Part shown: one piece after another, positions 1 through 9,279 of the stretch
Layout of the letters: each line of letters begins with the position of its first letter
How positions within the stretch are numbered: the first letter of the stretch is position 1
Assembly (NCBI GenBank): GCA_964445815.1
Contig: CAYULW010000002.1
Span: 496,001-560,000 of the forward strand
Direction of reading: 5' to 3'
Source of the DNA: CAYULW01 sp964445815
GTDB lineage: Bacteria > Bacteroidota > Bacteroidia > Flavobacteriales_E > Vicingaceae
DNA: 64,000 nt
The notes under the pieces: generated by a model
What the model was told of the DNA's origin: nothing
Database searches by the model: none
What the model saw: the letters and a program-made list of their open reading frames with translations, nothing else
Program-made: the position numbers and the translations under genes

Positions 1-881
1 TACGCAGAAGCCGAGCAGGTATGCAGGATGAGAAAAAACCAATCGGATCGTTTATTTTCTTGGGTACAACTGGTGTCGGTAAAACAGAATTGGCTAAAGC
101 ACTCAGTGAATATCTGTTTAGCGATGAAAATGCCATGACCCGTATTGACATGAGTGAGTATCAGGAGCGTCATGCAGTATCAAGATTAGTTGGTGCGCCT
201 CCCGGATATGTTGGTTATGATGAAGGTGGACAATTGACCGAGGCGGTCAGAAGACGCCCCTACTCTGTTATTTTATTGGATGAGATTGAAAAAGCCCATC
301 CTGATGTATTTAATATTCTATTACAAGTTTTGGATGATGGGCGATTGACTGATAATAAAGGCCGTTTGGTGAACTTTAAAAACACCATCATCATCATGAC
401 CTCCAATCTAGGCTCAGGAATCATACAAAGCAATTTTGAGAATTTCAATGAAAAGAATCTGGATGTGGTGATGGAAAGTACCCGAAAAGAAGTGCTTGGT
501 CTTTTACGCAAAACCATACGTCCCGAATTTTTAAACCGCATTGATGAAACGATTTTATTTACTCCTTTGAGTAAGACCGAAGTGAAAGCCATTGTAGAGT
601 TGCAATTAAAAGGCTTAAAGGCTCTTGCAGCAAAAAACAATATCGAATTGAGTCATTCGCCTGAAGTGGTAGACTACTTAGCAGAAATTGGTTATGATCC
701 TCAATTTGGAGCACGTCCTATCAAACGGGTAATCCAAAGACAGGTGTTAAACAATTTATCCAAAGCCATACTAGCCGGTAAAATTCATGCGGGTGACGTT
801 ATAGTCATGGATGTCTTTGAAAATGAAGTGGTTTTTAGACAGCCTTTGGAGGAAGAAATTCAAAACGCTATAAATAGTTGA
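1..881 (+). CDS. clpB: ClpB disaggregase, C-terminal part (5' truncated by window edge)
   Basis: This is the second AAA+ module of the ClpB/Hsp104 disaggregase, which threads aggregated proteins through a hexameric ring together with DnaK. The reading frame is already open at base 3 (reads RRSRAG before the first Met), so the gene starts outside the window and the ATG at 21 is internal. Visible are the Walker A GTTGVGKT, Walker B ILLDEIEKAH, sensor-1 TSNLGSG, the arginine-finger region RPEFLNRIDE and sensor-2 GARPIKR, all in ClpB order. The C-terminal small domain is complete and ends at a TGA-less TAG/TGA junction typical of a full-length protein. A hairpin terminator follows at about 922-958. 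Identification is firm; only the left end is missing. Confidence 0.97.
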   Translation, partial: RRSRAGMQDEKKPIGSFIFLGTTGVGKTELAKALSEYLFSDENAMTRIDMSEYQERHAVSRLVGAPPGYVGYDEGGQLTEAVRRRPYSVILLDEIEKAHPDVFNILLQVLDDGRLTDNKGRLVNFKNTIIIMTSNLGSGIIQSNFENFNEKNLDVVMESTRKEVLGLLRKTIRPEFLNRIDETILFTPLSKTEVKAIVELQLKGLKALAAKNNIELSHSPEVVDYLAEIGYDPQFGARPIKRVIQRQVLNNLSKAILAGKIHAGDVIVMDVFENEVVFRQPLEEEIQNAINS

Positions 882-921
882 TGTGCTGAATGATCGGTTG
901 ACCATACCATAAAACAAAGCA

Positions 922-958
922 CAAATAAGAATCCCACTAAAATGTGGGATTTTTATTT
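922..958 (+). terminator. Rho-independent terminator after clpB
   Basis: Stem ATCCCAC (931-937) pairs with GTGGGAT (944-950) over a six-base loop and is followed by TTTTATTT. The ATG at 942 lies in the loop and 3' arm, so it is not a credible start for the next gene. Confidence 0.85.
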
Positions 959-1001
959 AGTATTATTTTCACATTACTTTTATGACTCTTTAGATCCAAG
1001 C

Positions 1002-2429
1002 ATGTTAAAGCGATTATTTTACACTCTCCTCCTGCTCTTCCTAATGGCCGATACCACTTACTCTTTTTTTCAGCACCGTGCGATGAGTTTGGATGGTGAC
1101 ATGGCTTTTTTATTGGTGCCTGCACCAACAGTTCAACCCATCCATGACAGCCCACTTGGCTTAAGAGCCATAATGAATGACGAATATTATTTAAACCCCA
1201 ATCGCTATTTCTGTCATGTACTTTATCGTGAATGGATGACCAAAGTGCCCCTTTTGTTGCAAAAGTTGGTCAGCCCTATAGAAAGTGTTTATCTGGCCGG
1301 TGCTATCGGTAAAACCTTGATTCAACTCTTGCTTTTAAGTACAATCAGCTATTTAGTAGCTTTTAAGCATGAAAAAATACGTTTGCTCTTAATTTCAGCC
1401 GTTTTAATTGCTCCATTTTTTCAGGCTAATGGCTATGTTCATTACATGGGCATCATAGACCGCTCTACAACTTATACCTTCTTTTATGCTCTACCCACGG
1501 CTCTTTTACTACTTTATCTTATTCCTTTTATCAGAGAGTTTTATTTCAAAGTCTCCTCCATACCTCACAAATATGTTTACTTCTACAGTATACCCTTTAG
1601 CCTTGTAGTCAGTTTAAATGGTGCCTTAAATCCGGGCATTGCCCTCATCTTTAGCGCCATGGTATTTATCACCTTCTGCATCAAACATTTGAAATTCTCC
1701 AATCAAATAATGGGCTGTATCAGAGCCATTCCAAAAAGCTATTGGGCCTATCTTCTTCCCTTAAGCCTCTTCTCGCTCTACTCACTCTATTTGGGCTCAT
1801 ACAATGATCTCAGTATTGTTCAACATATTCCACTCATTGAACGCTATTCAAAACTACCTCAAGGCTTATTTAATCTTTTGACCGGCAAACCCGGATTTCT
1901 CTTTCTCTTTGTGATGCTGGCACTTAATGCAGGTTTTATTTATAGAAAATTCAATAATTCTGAGGGAACATTAATATTAAAAACCTTCAAATGGATTTTG
2001 ATCTTTGCCGGAATTTATATTTTACTTCTACCTCTTGGTGGATATCGGGATTACCGCTTTTATGTGATCAGATACGACACCTTTTTACCCATTACATTGG
2101 CGTTGATTTTCCTATATGCCAGATCGAGTATTTTTCTTTTGCAACAGATCAGTTCAATTCAAAAGCGTTGGTACATTCCTCTTCTTGTTGTAATGGCTTT
2201 GATCTATACCAATGCTGATCGGGCGAATTTTGACACTAATAGCTGCGAACATTTAGCTTTAAAGACCATTTCTAATTCTGAGGAAGACATAGTCGTACTT
2301 CATTCAGATTGTAGTGTTTTATCTTGGGAATTAATTGAAGATCCCTCTGAGACTGAATTGAACGCCAGACTACTTCAAATGTGGAACATCACAGACAAAA
2401 AGAAACTCTATTATCATAAATTGAACTAA
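1002..2429 (+). CDS. Polytopic inner-membrane protein of unknown function
   Basis: A 475-residue hydrophobic protein with roughly ten predicted membrane segments, for example around residues 3-15, 100-125, 155-180, 195-215 and 355-420. I chose the ATG at 1002 (MLKRLF...) because the upstream ATG at 942 sits inside the clpB terminator hairpin. Segment layout and long soluble loop after the first helix (residues about 20-95) resemble GT-C-type membrane glycosyltransferases or related envelope proteins, but I see no diagnostic DxD-like motif, so no function is assigned. It stands alone between clpB and a secreted-protein pair. Confidence 0.75.
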   Translation: MLKRLFYTLLLLFLMADTTYSFFQHRAMSLDGDMAFLLVPAPTVQPIHDSPLGLRAIMNDEYYLNPNRYFCHVLYREWMTKVPLLLQKLVSPIESVYLAGAIGKTLIQLLLLSTISYLVAFKHEKIRLLLISAVLIAPFFQANGYVHYMGIIDRSTTYTFFYALPTALLLLYLIPFIREFYFKVSSIPHKYVYFYSIPFSLVVSLNGALNPGIALIFSAMVFITFCIKHLKFSNQIMGCIRAIPKSYWAYLLPLSLFSLYSLYLGSYNDLSIVQHIPLIERYSKLPQGLFNLLTGKPGFLFLFVMLALNAGFIYRKFNNSEGTLILKTFKWILIFAGIYILLLPLGGYRDYRFYVIRYDTFLPITLALIFLYARSSIFLLQQISSIQKRWYIPLLVVMALIYTNADRANFDTNSCEHLALKTISNSEEDIVVLHSDCSVLSWELIEDPSETELNARLLQMWNITDKKKLYYHKLN

Positions 2430-2515
2430 TCAATAGGCATTCTTAACTCTACTTACACTTTTGTGTAAATGTATCGACCATCTCATGTGGTCCTAAAGTG
2501 ATACCATTTATCTCT

Positions 2516-3730
2516 ATGAATTTTCCATCTTTGCGTTTCAATTACTTACACTTGAAAAGACTACTGACAGTTTTCATTTTTTTGTTTTTCTATTTGGAGT
2601 ATCAGGCTCAGGTGGATTTCTATGCGGGGGCTGAAGCGATTGGCGGCATTTTAACCGGCACGGACTCTGAAGCCAATCTCTTAAAACAAAAGAACTACTC
2701 TCCTACTACTGGTTTACAGTTGAATACATCCATTCGTATTTACAATCGCTTTACCATTGAAGGTGGCATTGGTCAGCACAGAAATAGTTACCGTTTTAGA
2801 GATGAAGATTTTGAAGAGATTGCAGAAGACTTTTCCATCAACATTGTTTCTAGAAACCATTATTGGAATTATTTTTTTGGAGGCTCACTATCACAGCGCA
2901 TTAAACAAACAGACACCTATATCTATGGTCGATTTCTCTTTTCGTATAATGTACTCAAAGAAGAATCCATTACTCAGAGTAGTTCCTTTGGTATTAGCAG
3001 TTTAGATATTGACAGAACTGTTGAATTTAATTCTTCGTATCAGCCGCCGGTTTTGAGTTTTATTCCGGAGATCGGTATACAACATCAATTTTTTAAAGGG
3101 AATTTGTTGAGTCTGGGCTTGCGCTATCAATATTCCAATTCAACAGCCATAGAAAGTCAATACATCGTTACAGATAATGTCACTCAAGCAAAAAAGCAGG
3201 ATAAGATCAATTCAACTTTAAATGCCATGAGCATTAATTTAAAGTTTGATTTCAGATTACATCATTTCAGCAAAAAGGAAAAAACCAAGAAACTGGACTT
3301 GGATGAAATCGCCATTGATGTTTCCAAACCTAAGGATAAAGAGATTGAAATAGATACCACAGCTCCAACAAGCATAGAAAACAGAGATTTGGTCATTAAT
3401 GAACGGATCATTGTGCATTCACCCAAGGTAAAAGTCTACATCTGGGATCATCAAACAGAAGATGGCGATCGTATTTCTGTGAACCTTAATAAACAATGGA
3501 TCATAGAAAACTATACCTTGAAAAAGGAAAAATACATGATCGAAATCGAGTTGAGAGAGGGCATCAATACTTTTGTAATGCATGCCTTGAACTTGGGCAA
3601 GGTTAGGCCAAATACTGCGGCCATGATCATAGATGATGGTGAAAAGGAACATAAAATCGTGCTGCAATCCAACTTGAAAGAAAGTGGTACTTTACAAATT
3701 AAGTACAAGAAAAGAGATGGCAAGAATTAA
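2516..3730 (+). CDS. Secreted outer-membrane-type protein with shared C-terminal 'WDxxxEDGD' domain
   Basis: 404 residues counted from the second Met (2516), which places a hydrophobic signal peptide directly at the N-terminus (LTVFIFLFFYLEYQAQ). The middle, residues about 25-260, alternates polar and aromatic strands (RYQYSNST, NLKFDFRLHHF) as in outer-membrane beta-barrels. Residues about 310-404 form a separate domain with VYIWDHQTEDGDRISVNLN, WIIENYTL and HALNLGKVRPNTAAM. I recall the same domain at the ends of other Bacteroidota secreted proteins, without an established function. It recurs in the next gene, which overlaps this one by 14 bp, so the two are probably cotranscribed. Confidence 0.75.
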   Translation: MNFPSLRFNYLHLKRLLTVFIFLFFYLEYQAQVDFYAGAEAIGGILTGTDSEANLLKQKNYSPTTGLQLNTSIRIYNRFTIEGGIGQHRNSYRFRDEDFEEIAEDFSINIVSRNHYWNYFFGGSLSQRIKQTDTYIYGRFLFSYNVLKEESITQSSSFGISSLDIDRTVEFNSSYQPPVLSFIPEIGIQHQFFKGNLLSLGLRYQYSNSTAIESQYIVTDNVTQAKKQDKINSTLNAMSINLKFDFRLHHFSKKEKTKKLDLDEIAIDVSKPKDKEIEIDTTAPTSIENRDLVINERIIVHSPKVKVYIWDHQTEDGDRISVNLNKQWIIENYTLKKEKYMIEIELREGINTFVMHALNLGKVRPNTAAMIIDDGEKEHKIVLQSNLKESGTLQIKYKKRDGKN

Positions 3731-4526
3731 ACTCATTTCACTATGTTGCATAGCATTCTTGTGGGCTTGCACAGATAAGTCCATAGAGATTGATGTGGTA
3801 CAAGATGAGTGTAAACGGTTTAAGATTAGCACACCCTCTTATACCTTGATAGAAGATCCTTGTCAAGGAGGAGTTAAACTCTCTGCACAGGTAAATTTCA
3901 ATTTTAACCGATCTGCAGATTGTTTAAGCCATTTGAATAACCGTCCGGTTTTTTACTCTAGCAATAACACGGTAATCAATCCGCTTGCTTTTACGGCCCA
4001 ATTGAGCAGAATGGAGTTAAATGTGAATGATAAAGCAGTGGATTATCGCTTTGAAGTCGAATTTTCAGATGTGGCTTCTGCTCAGCAATTGAACCACCTA
4101 ATATTAGATTTTAACACCCAAGATGAATTGGGATCAACTTCTAACACTTTACAAATAAGAATCAATACCTCCTGCTCTACCTTAGATCCTAATTCTTATA
4201 CTGTCAATTCCAATTCGGTGATCATACCACGAAGTCAGAATGTGTTTAGCATTCGCTTATGGGACAATGCCTCTGAAGATGGGGATATTGTTTCGGTGTA
4301 TTTAAATGGCACTTGGATCATTGAGAACCATACTTTAACCAATGCAGGTACCACTTTTAACTTTAGTACATCTCTATTGAATTCAGGCGCAAATGATTTG
4401 GTTGTATTTGCATTAAATGAGGGTTCTACAGGTCCAAACACGGTTAGTATTGCTGTAAACGGTACTGAGATTCCCAATTTTAAACCCGGTTTGATCACCG
4501 GAGAAGCTGTGCGCATCAATTTCTAG
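3717..4526 (+). CDS. Lipoprotein with the same C-terminal 'WDxxxEDGD' domain
   Basis: 269 residues from the ATG at 3717 (MARIKLISLCCIAFLWAC), which gives a clean lipoprotein signal with a Cys after LWA; the ATG at 3684 would put 11 extra polar residues in front. The start overlaps the stop of the preceding gene by 14 bp. The N-terminal half has no motif I recognise. The last 95 residues (RLWDNASEDGDIVSVYLN, WIIENHTL, FALNEGSTGPNTVSIAVNG) are homologous to the end of the preceding protein, pointing to duplication of one module onto two different N-termini. Likely surface or periplasmic; function unknown. Confidence 0.8.
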   Translation: MARIKLISLCCIAFLWACTDKSIEIDVVQDECKRFKISTPSYTLIEDPCQGGVKLSAQVNFNFNRSADCLSHLNNRPVFYSSNNTVINPLAFTAQLSRMELNVNDKAVDYRFEVEFSDVASAQQLNHLILDFNTQDELGSTSNTLQIRINTSCSTLDPNSYTVNSNSVIIPRSQNVFSIRLWDNASEDGDIVSVYLNGTWIIENHTLTNAGTTFNFSTSLLNSGANDLVVFALNEGSTGPNTVSIAVNGTEIPNFKPGLITGEAVRINF

Positions 4527-4676
4527 TTCAATTTTAATTTTACACTATTATAAAATCAAGATGGAATTAATTAAATTGAAAGTCAATGCACTTTTCACAC
4601 TTTTTTGACATGCTTTTGACCTATTTTACTTCAAGTCATTCTGATTTTTGATTTAGAAATCCTTAAATCTAGAATT

Positions 4677-5486
4677 ATGAAAAGAAAAACCCTATTGACA
4701 GTTGCAGTTATTGCAAGCATTACTTTAAGTGCATTTGCTTATAACAGCATGACAAAAAAAGAAAAAGAGGAAAAGATAGTACCTGAGTCTATGATCTCTC
4801 CGGCACTCCAAGCAAAAGAGTTACTCCCTTTAGTTAAAGGCACATCTGTAGATGACTTAGTTTACAATGTAGGCACACGTTTCAATCACCACCTTAGCTT
4901 ATCGGAATTGCAATCGGCCACATCTTTCCTCGATCTTATCCCTGAAGAAAAGGCCAATTTATTTTCTGACTTTAGCTTTAACAAGCTAGCCAGACTAGAC
5001 AATGATGGCGGTGAGACGGTAAACGGTGAAGGTAAAGCATTGTCTCCACAACAGCTTAATTTCATCAAACAACTTACTTATTCTGATGATTTTTACCTCA
5101 ATGCTGATTGTCATGTTAGTGATAGTGAAAACGGACATTATGGAAGCTATGATTTAGTCTATTACATTACTATTACACCTGAGAAGACGGCTCAATTTGA
5201 ACAGGGAGAAACAGCGCTGATCCAATACTTAAAAGGTCAAACTAAAAATCAAGTTTTTAATATTACAAAAGATCAATTGAGGCCGGGGAGATTTCGTTTT
5301 ACAGTAACCAAAGAAGGAAATGTAAATGATGTTATGCTTGAAAGCTCTTGTGGTTATAACACTATTGATCTACAGATAATGCAATTACTAGATGATTTAG
5401 ACGGGCAATGGAAAGCTGCCGAAAACAAAAAAGGTGAAACGGTAGATCAAGAACTGGTCTTTTTCTTTGGTATGCGGGGTTGCTAA
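4677..5486 (+). CDS. Secreted protein with TonB-C-like C-terminal region
   Basis: 269 residues with an N-terminal signal peptide (LLTVAVIASITLSAFA). The C-terminal ~90 residues (LRPGRFRFTVTKEGNVNDVM, ...DLDGQWKAAENKKGETVDQ) resemble the TonB C-terminal fold, with the typical pattern FxVxxxGxVxDVxxxxS followed by a W-x-A-xNKKGExV stretch. There is no proline-rich TonB linker and no partner exbB/exbD nearby, so this is more likely one of the Bacteroidota stand-alone TonB_C-like secreted proteins than a working energy transducer. The protein ends in MRGC. It sits between the shared-domain pair and the relic of a third copy of that domain. Confidence 0.65.
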   Translation: MKRKTLLTVAVIASITLSAFAYNSMTKKEKEEKIVPESMISPALQAKELLPLVKGTSVDDLVYNVGTRFNHHLSLSELQSATSFLDLIPEEKANLFSDFSFNKLARLDNDGGETVNGEGKALSPQQLNFIKQLTYSDDFYLNADCHVSDSENGHYGSYDLVYYITITPEKTAQFEQGETALIQYLKGQTKNQVFNITKDQLRPGRFRFTVTKEGNVNDVMLESSCGYNTIDLQIMQLLDDLDGQWKAAENKKGETVDQELVFFFGMRGC

Positions 5487-5649
5487 AAGCCCTATTCAGT
5501 TTTGATGTATTAAATGTTTCTCTTTTTATATTGATATTATTGAATTTCAGGTAATTAAATGGCATGAAATTCTGCCCTTAAAAAAAGACTAAGATACCTT
5601 TAGTAGACTGTACTTTATGATGTAGTCTGGAAAACAGAAGTTAAAGACT

Positions 5650-5778
5650 AGAGGGCCTTTGCTTTAAACGATTGTTCTTCAGATCCAAATGCCGTTAGCA
5701 TAGCAGTGAATGGGAATAGAAATTCCCAACTTTAACTCGAGTCTAATTTCAGAAGGAGCAGTACGTATCAATTATTAG
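5650..5778 (+). pseudogene. Decayed 3' relic of the 'WDxxxEDGD' domain
   Basis: Between two intact genes the DNA still reads FALNDCSSDPNAVSIAVNG in one frame, then after a one-base shift continues as IPNF-like, LISEGAVRINY and a TAG stop. This lines up codon by codon with the end of the protein at 3717-4526 (FALNEGSTGPNTVSIAVNG ... GLITGEAVRINF). Most changes are silent or conservative. The upstream two thirds of the domain is gone. The rest of the 5487-5851 gap shows no other gene. Confidence 0.75.
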
Positions 5779-5851
5779 AAAACTGAGCTAAGGAATACTA
5801 CTTTGTTTAAATAGACATTAGTTTAGGATCAAATTCAGTACCTTTAAGCCA

Positions 5852-6277
5852 ATGAAATTAAAGTTTTTCGCTTTAGTATTTCTTGTTCAGTTCCTTTCTA
5901 TTTCCGCTTCGATGATAACTTCTAATCAACAAGACGAAGGAGTGGTGCTATTATATAAGAAGACATTAGATGATACTCACTATTTTACATTGTATAACTC
6001 AATGGACAATGTAGAGATTTCGTTTCATGCCTATTCTAAGTTAGAACCCGTATGCATTCTACAGACAAAAGGGCCCAATGGATGGGAGAATGCTCATATC
6101 AATCAGTACTGTTTTACCGGAACTAGATTAATCAAGGTTTTACCAGGAAAACACCAACCTTTAACGGTAAAGAATGACACTCTAAGCAATTTTCGAATAG
6201 GTATTAGTTATAATAAAGAAGGTAGCAGTAAAATAAGTCAAGTGTGGTCTAAAGAAATTAACCTTGAGCTTAAATAA
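5852..6277 (+). CDS. Small secreted protein, function unknown
   Basis: 141 residues with a signal peptide (FFALVFLVQFLSISASM). The mature part is beta-rich with two Cys (about residues 69 and 90) that could form a disulfide in the periplasm or outside the cell. No family recognised. It is a monocistronic-looking gene with about 370 bp before it and 170 bp after it. Confidence 0.6.
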   Translation: MKLKFFALVFLVQFLSISASMITSNQQDEGVVLLYKKTLDDTHYFTLYNSMDNVEISFHAYSKLEPVCILQTKGPNGWENAHINQYCFTGTRLIKVLPGKHQPLTVKNDTLSNFRIGISYNKEGSSKISQVWSKEINLELK

Positions 6278-6447
6278 CCCCACTTTTGTAGTATTTTACA
6301 TTTTGATAACTCTTGTTTAATCCAACTGTGATTTAGTGTTTAATAAAAAACATTTATATAGAAGATCAAGTTGATCAGAGTCTTAAGCATGACATTTATT
6401 CTGCCGCATTTTTTTATACTTTTAGAAAAACAAAAACACAGAACAAA

Positions 6448-6996
6448 ATGAAAGTCTTAAAATGGATCGGCATTATAATCGTTTCTTTAATCGTATTGGG
6501 TATGGTTGGATTCCAAGTCATGAAATGGAACACGAAAAAAGCAAGCCCGGAAAGAACCGCTCTCTATGAAAGTGGAGACACACAACTGAAAGTTTGGTAT
6601 TCTTCACCCTCAAAGAAGGACAGAGATATTTTCGGAGGCCTTGTTCCCTATGAAAAAGTTTGGCGAACCGGAGCCAATGAAGCCACTGAATTTACAAGCA
6701 ATGTAGATTTTGTATTTGGCGGTCAAGAACTAGATGCAGGAACTTATACGCTATGGACCATTCCCTATGAAGGAGAATGGCAAGTGATTTTGAACAGTAA
6801 AATGTATGACTGGGGGGTAGATTGGGATCTGAATGCTTTAAGGGAGGCTGAGTTTGATGTGGCCAATGTTAATGTGCCGGTTGAACCTTTGGATAAGGTG
6901 GTAGAACAGTTCACCATTGACTTTGAAGGCAATGTTAAGCTCACAATGGCTTGGGATAAAAGTAAAGTGAGCGTGCCGATTAGTATTATGAACTAA
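6448..6996 (+). CDS. DUF2911 family protein, membrane-anchored
   Basis: 182 residues: one N-terminal membrane anchor (IGIIIVSLIVLGMVGFQV) and a DUF2911 domain. Diagnostic strings are IFGGLVPYEKVWRTGANEAT, GTYTLWTIPYEGEWQVILN and YDWGVDWD, which match the conserved core of this Bacteroidota family. The biochemical role of the family is not established. It is followed by a hairpin shared with the convergent OmpA gene. Confidence 0.88.
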   Translation: MKVLKWIGIIIVSLIVLGMVGFQVMKWNTKKASPERTALYESGDTQLKVWYSSPSKKDRDIFGGLVPYEKVWRTGANEATEFTSNVDFVFGGQELDAGTYTLWTIPYEGEWQVILNSKMYDWGVDWDLNALREAEFDVANVNVPVEPLDKVVEQFTIDFEGNVKLTMAWDKSKVSVPISIMN

Positions 6997-7031
6997 TCGT
7001 AATATAATTTGATTTCAAAAGAGTAAATTAT

Positions 7032-7068
7032 GAATGTCCCGCAACTTCTTGATGTGGGACATTCTTTT
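7032..7068. terminator. Bidirectional terminator hairpin
   Basis: GAATGTCCC (7032-7040) pairs with GGGACATTC (7056-7064), followed by TTTTA on the plus strand and preceded by TAAATT-type sequence that gives a weaker U-tract on the minus strand. It separates two convergent genes. Confidence 0.75.
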
Positions 7069-7079
7069 AGATTTTAAGC

Positions 7080-8333
7080 TCAATAGCTCAGGATAAATTC
7101 AACCCTTCTGTTCTTCTGTCGACCTTCCTCAGTAAAATTGTCGGCTATTGGCTTAGTTTCTCCCAGACCATTGGTGGTTAACCGCGTTTGATTAATTTGC
7201 CTTTCACTTAAGTAATCAAATACCGATTGCGCTCTGCGTTTTGATAAACTCAGATTGTCTGTCTCGGTTCCTACATTGTCGGTATGTCCTACAATTTCCA
7301 CTTTCAAGTCTTGGAAAGAACTTAAAAGAGCGATGAGCTCTCTCAAATCTTTATGCGATTCGGGCAATATTTCAGACTTATTTGTATTAAAGTGAAGCTT
7401 AAGCGAAAAACTCAAATTCCCTTTATTATCAGTACTTATTGCATAAGAATTAGAGACCTCGGAACGAATATAGTCTTTAACGATACTATCTGCCTGCTCA
7501 ATTCTTTGTCCATTCGATTTCAATGAATTGGCTTTAATCAATACCGCCGAATCGTAAAAACGATCACCTACATCAGCAATTACCATTTTTAAATGGTACC
7601 ACTTTCCGGGGCTCAACCGTAATGTCGCCTTTAAAGGCACTGTAAAGCCATCAAATTCAAAGTACTGTGCTCGACGAAACATATCCTTATTTGCTGCCCA
7701 GAAATCATGATCATGCGCATCAGGGAAGTCTGATCGTAGAAAATAATTCTCATTAAGTCGATGATTGACATTATCGATATTAACCACAGTTTTACCATCC
7801 GGCAATCTGGCAATATTTCTTGGACGAATGGCCTTACCTCCTATTTCCTTGATAAAAAAAGCGAACAAATCATTCACCCCTTTATCCACGTATTCAGGAT
7901 ACTCTTCAGAAGCAAAAACATATGTAAATTCCAAGCTATCTTTCAAAGCCAGAAGATCGAATTCCAAAACAACTGCATCTAATACCACTCCGGTTGCTAA
8001 AGCTTGTAAATCCTGATCCGTAGCTGAATTTGATCTGACACCGGTTTTTGGAGAATCGTTAGGCCCTAAAGCATCATGCACATGTCCGGTAGACATGAGT
8101 ATACCCTCATCCATCAGATGTGTTTTTTCTATCGTTTTAAAAGCACAAACAGATTTGCGATTGCCTTTAAAAGATACATTTTTAATGATGAGATCGCTAT
8201 TGTCTGCATCTAAGAGGTAATTAACAAGCTCCCTTCCTGACTTAGTAGTGTCTAATAACAACTGAGCCTGCACATTCATCATGCACAGGCCAAGTAGTAG
8301 AGTTAAAAAATATTGGTATCGTTTATTCTCCAT
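7080..8333 (-). CDS. Choice-of-anchor L / OmpA-type peptidoglycan-binding outer-membrane protein
   Basis: 417 residues. Signal peptide (FLTLLLGLCMMNVQA); then a choice-of-anchor L domain (residues about 30-260) with GILMSTGHV, the Asn/Asp-rich GPNDSPKTGV segment, FDLLALKDSLEFTYVFASEEYPEYV and DLFAFFI. The last ~115 residues are an OmpA domain: LHFNTNKSEILPES, VEIVGHTDNVGTETDNLSLS, RRAQSVFDYL and GQKNRRVEF, which bind diaminopimelate peptidoglycan in this family. Its start overlaps the 3' end of the SPFH gene by 11 bp, so the two are one transcription unit. Start fixed by the signal peptide. Confidence 0.9.
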   Translation of the reverse strand: MENKRYQYFLTLLLGLCMMNVQAQLLLDTTKSGRELVNYLLDADNSDLIIKNVSFKGNRKSVCAFKTIEKTHLMDEGILMSTGHVHDALGPNDSPKTGVRSNSATDQDLQALATGVVLDAVVLEFDLLALKDSLEFTYVFASEEYPEYVDKGVNDLFAFFIKEIGGKAIRPRNIARLPDGKTVVNIDNVNHRLNENYFLRSDFPDAHDHDFWAANKDMFRRAQYFEFDGFTVPLKATLRLSPGKWYHLKMVIADVGDRFYDSAVLIKANSLKSNGQRIEQADSIVKDYIRSEVSNSYAISTDNKGNLSFSLKLHFNTNKSEILPESHKDLRELIALLSSFQDLKVEIVGHTDNVGTETDNLSLSKRRAQSVFDYLSERQINQTRLTTNGLGETKPIADNFTEEGRQKNRRVEFILSY

Positions 8334-9162
8334 TTAAAATGATCGGCAAGCCCCCTTCTCCTGAACCGATAACAATGATCTTTGAATTGCTTGATTTGGC
8401 TAATTCTTCAGTAGCCAAAATGCCCTTTTCTTTCAAAATCTTATCTGTTAAACTTGCGCTCAATATTTTATTGGCTGCAGCTTTACCTTCTGCATCAATT
8501 CGTCTACGCTCTGCCTCTTTTTTCTCTTTTTCAATGAGGTAATCGTATTTCTGAGCTTCCTGATCTGCCGCTAACTTTTGTTCAATTGATTCTTTAATTT
8601 TTGGTGGCAACTTAATCGATCTAAACAAGAGCGCTTTTAGTTCAATAAAGTTATCTCCCATAATTGCTCTTGTGCTTTCTTCTATTTTACTTTCTATTTC
8701 TTGACGTTTAGTCGCATACAATTCTTCAGGTGTGTATTGCCCTATGATTTTACGTACGGCAGAACGCAATTCGGGACGAATCAAATTCTCAATGTATGAT
8801 TTTCTGAATGATCTGTAAAGGTAACCGATCTGATCCGGCTTTGGTCTAAACCTCAAAGACACATCTAAACTAATGGATAAACCATCTTTAGACAATACAT
8901 CCATGGTTTCTTCAATCTGTTGTTCTGCGATCTGAAAAACGATCACATCATTCCATGGAGCAATGATGTTCAAGCCTTCCCCTTTAATGTTTTCGACATC
9001 TAGGCCGGTTGTATATTTTCTAAACACTACTCCCCTTTCAGTAGGTTCTAAGATGACAAAGGTTTTGGAAAAAAAGATTAATCCTATAACGATGATGACA
9101 CCTATAAAAATATATGGACGTAGACGTTTTCCGTCAATATTGGGCTGTTCAAATTGATTCAT
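8323..9162 (-). CDS. Prohibitin/SPFH-domain membrane protein
   Basis: 279 residues: one N-terminal membrane helix (YIFIGVIIVIGLIFFSKTFV), an SPFH/band-7 domain (TERGVVFRKYTTGLDVENIK, GLNIIAPW, RSAVRKIIGQYTPEELYATKR) and a charged coiled coil (KLAADQEAQKYDYLIEKEKK). The pattern and length match bacterial prohibitin homologues, oligomeric scaffolds often linked to FtsH-type proteolysis or membrane microdomains. It is the first gene of a two-gene unit with the overlapping OmpA/choice-of-anchor L gene. Confidence 0.92.
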   Translation of the reverse strand: MNQFEQPNIDGKRLRPYIFIGVIIVIGLIFFSKTFVILEPTERGVVFRKYTTGLDVENIKGEGLNIIAPWNDVIVFQIAEQQIEETMDVLSKDGLSISLDVSLRFRPKPDQIGYLYRSFRKSYIENLIRPELRSAVRKIIGQYTPEELYATKRQEIESKIEESTRAIMGDNFIELKALLFRSIKLPPKIKESIEQKLAADQEAQKYDYLIEKEKKEAERRRIDAEGKAAANKILSASLTDKILKEKGILATEELAKSSNSKIIVIGSGEGGLPIILNGE

Positions 9163-9279
9163 TTCTTTTATTTTAAAGTTAGAACAAAGCTAATCAACAT
9201 TTGACTAAGTCTATTTTTAATATCATAGCTTTTAAACTCATTTATTGAAGACTTCCTAAAACTTAATTAAACACCACAA

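Noticed and set aside
942..1001. Upstream ATG for the polytopic membrane protein
   Set aside because: It lies inside the clpB terminator hairpin; the Met at 1002 begins the first membrane helix.
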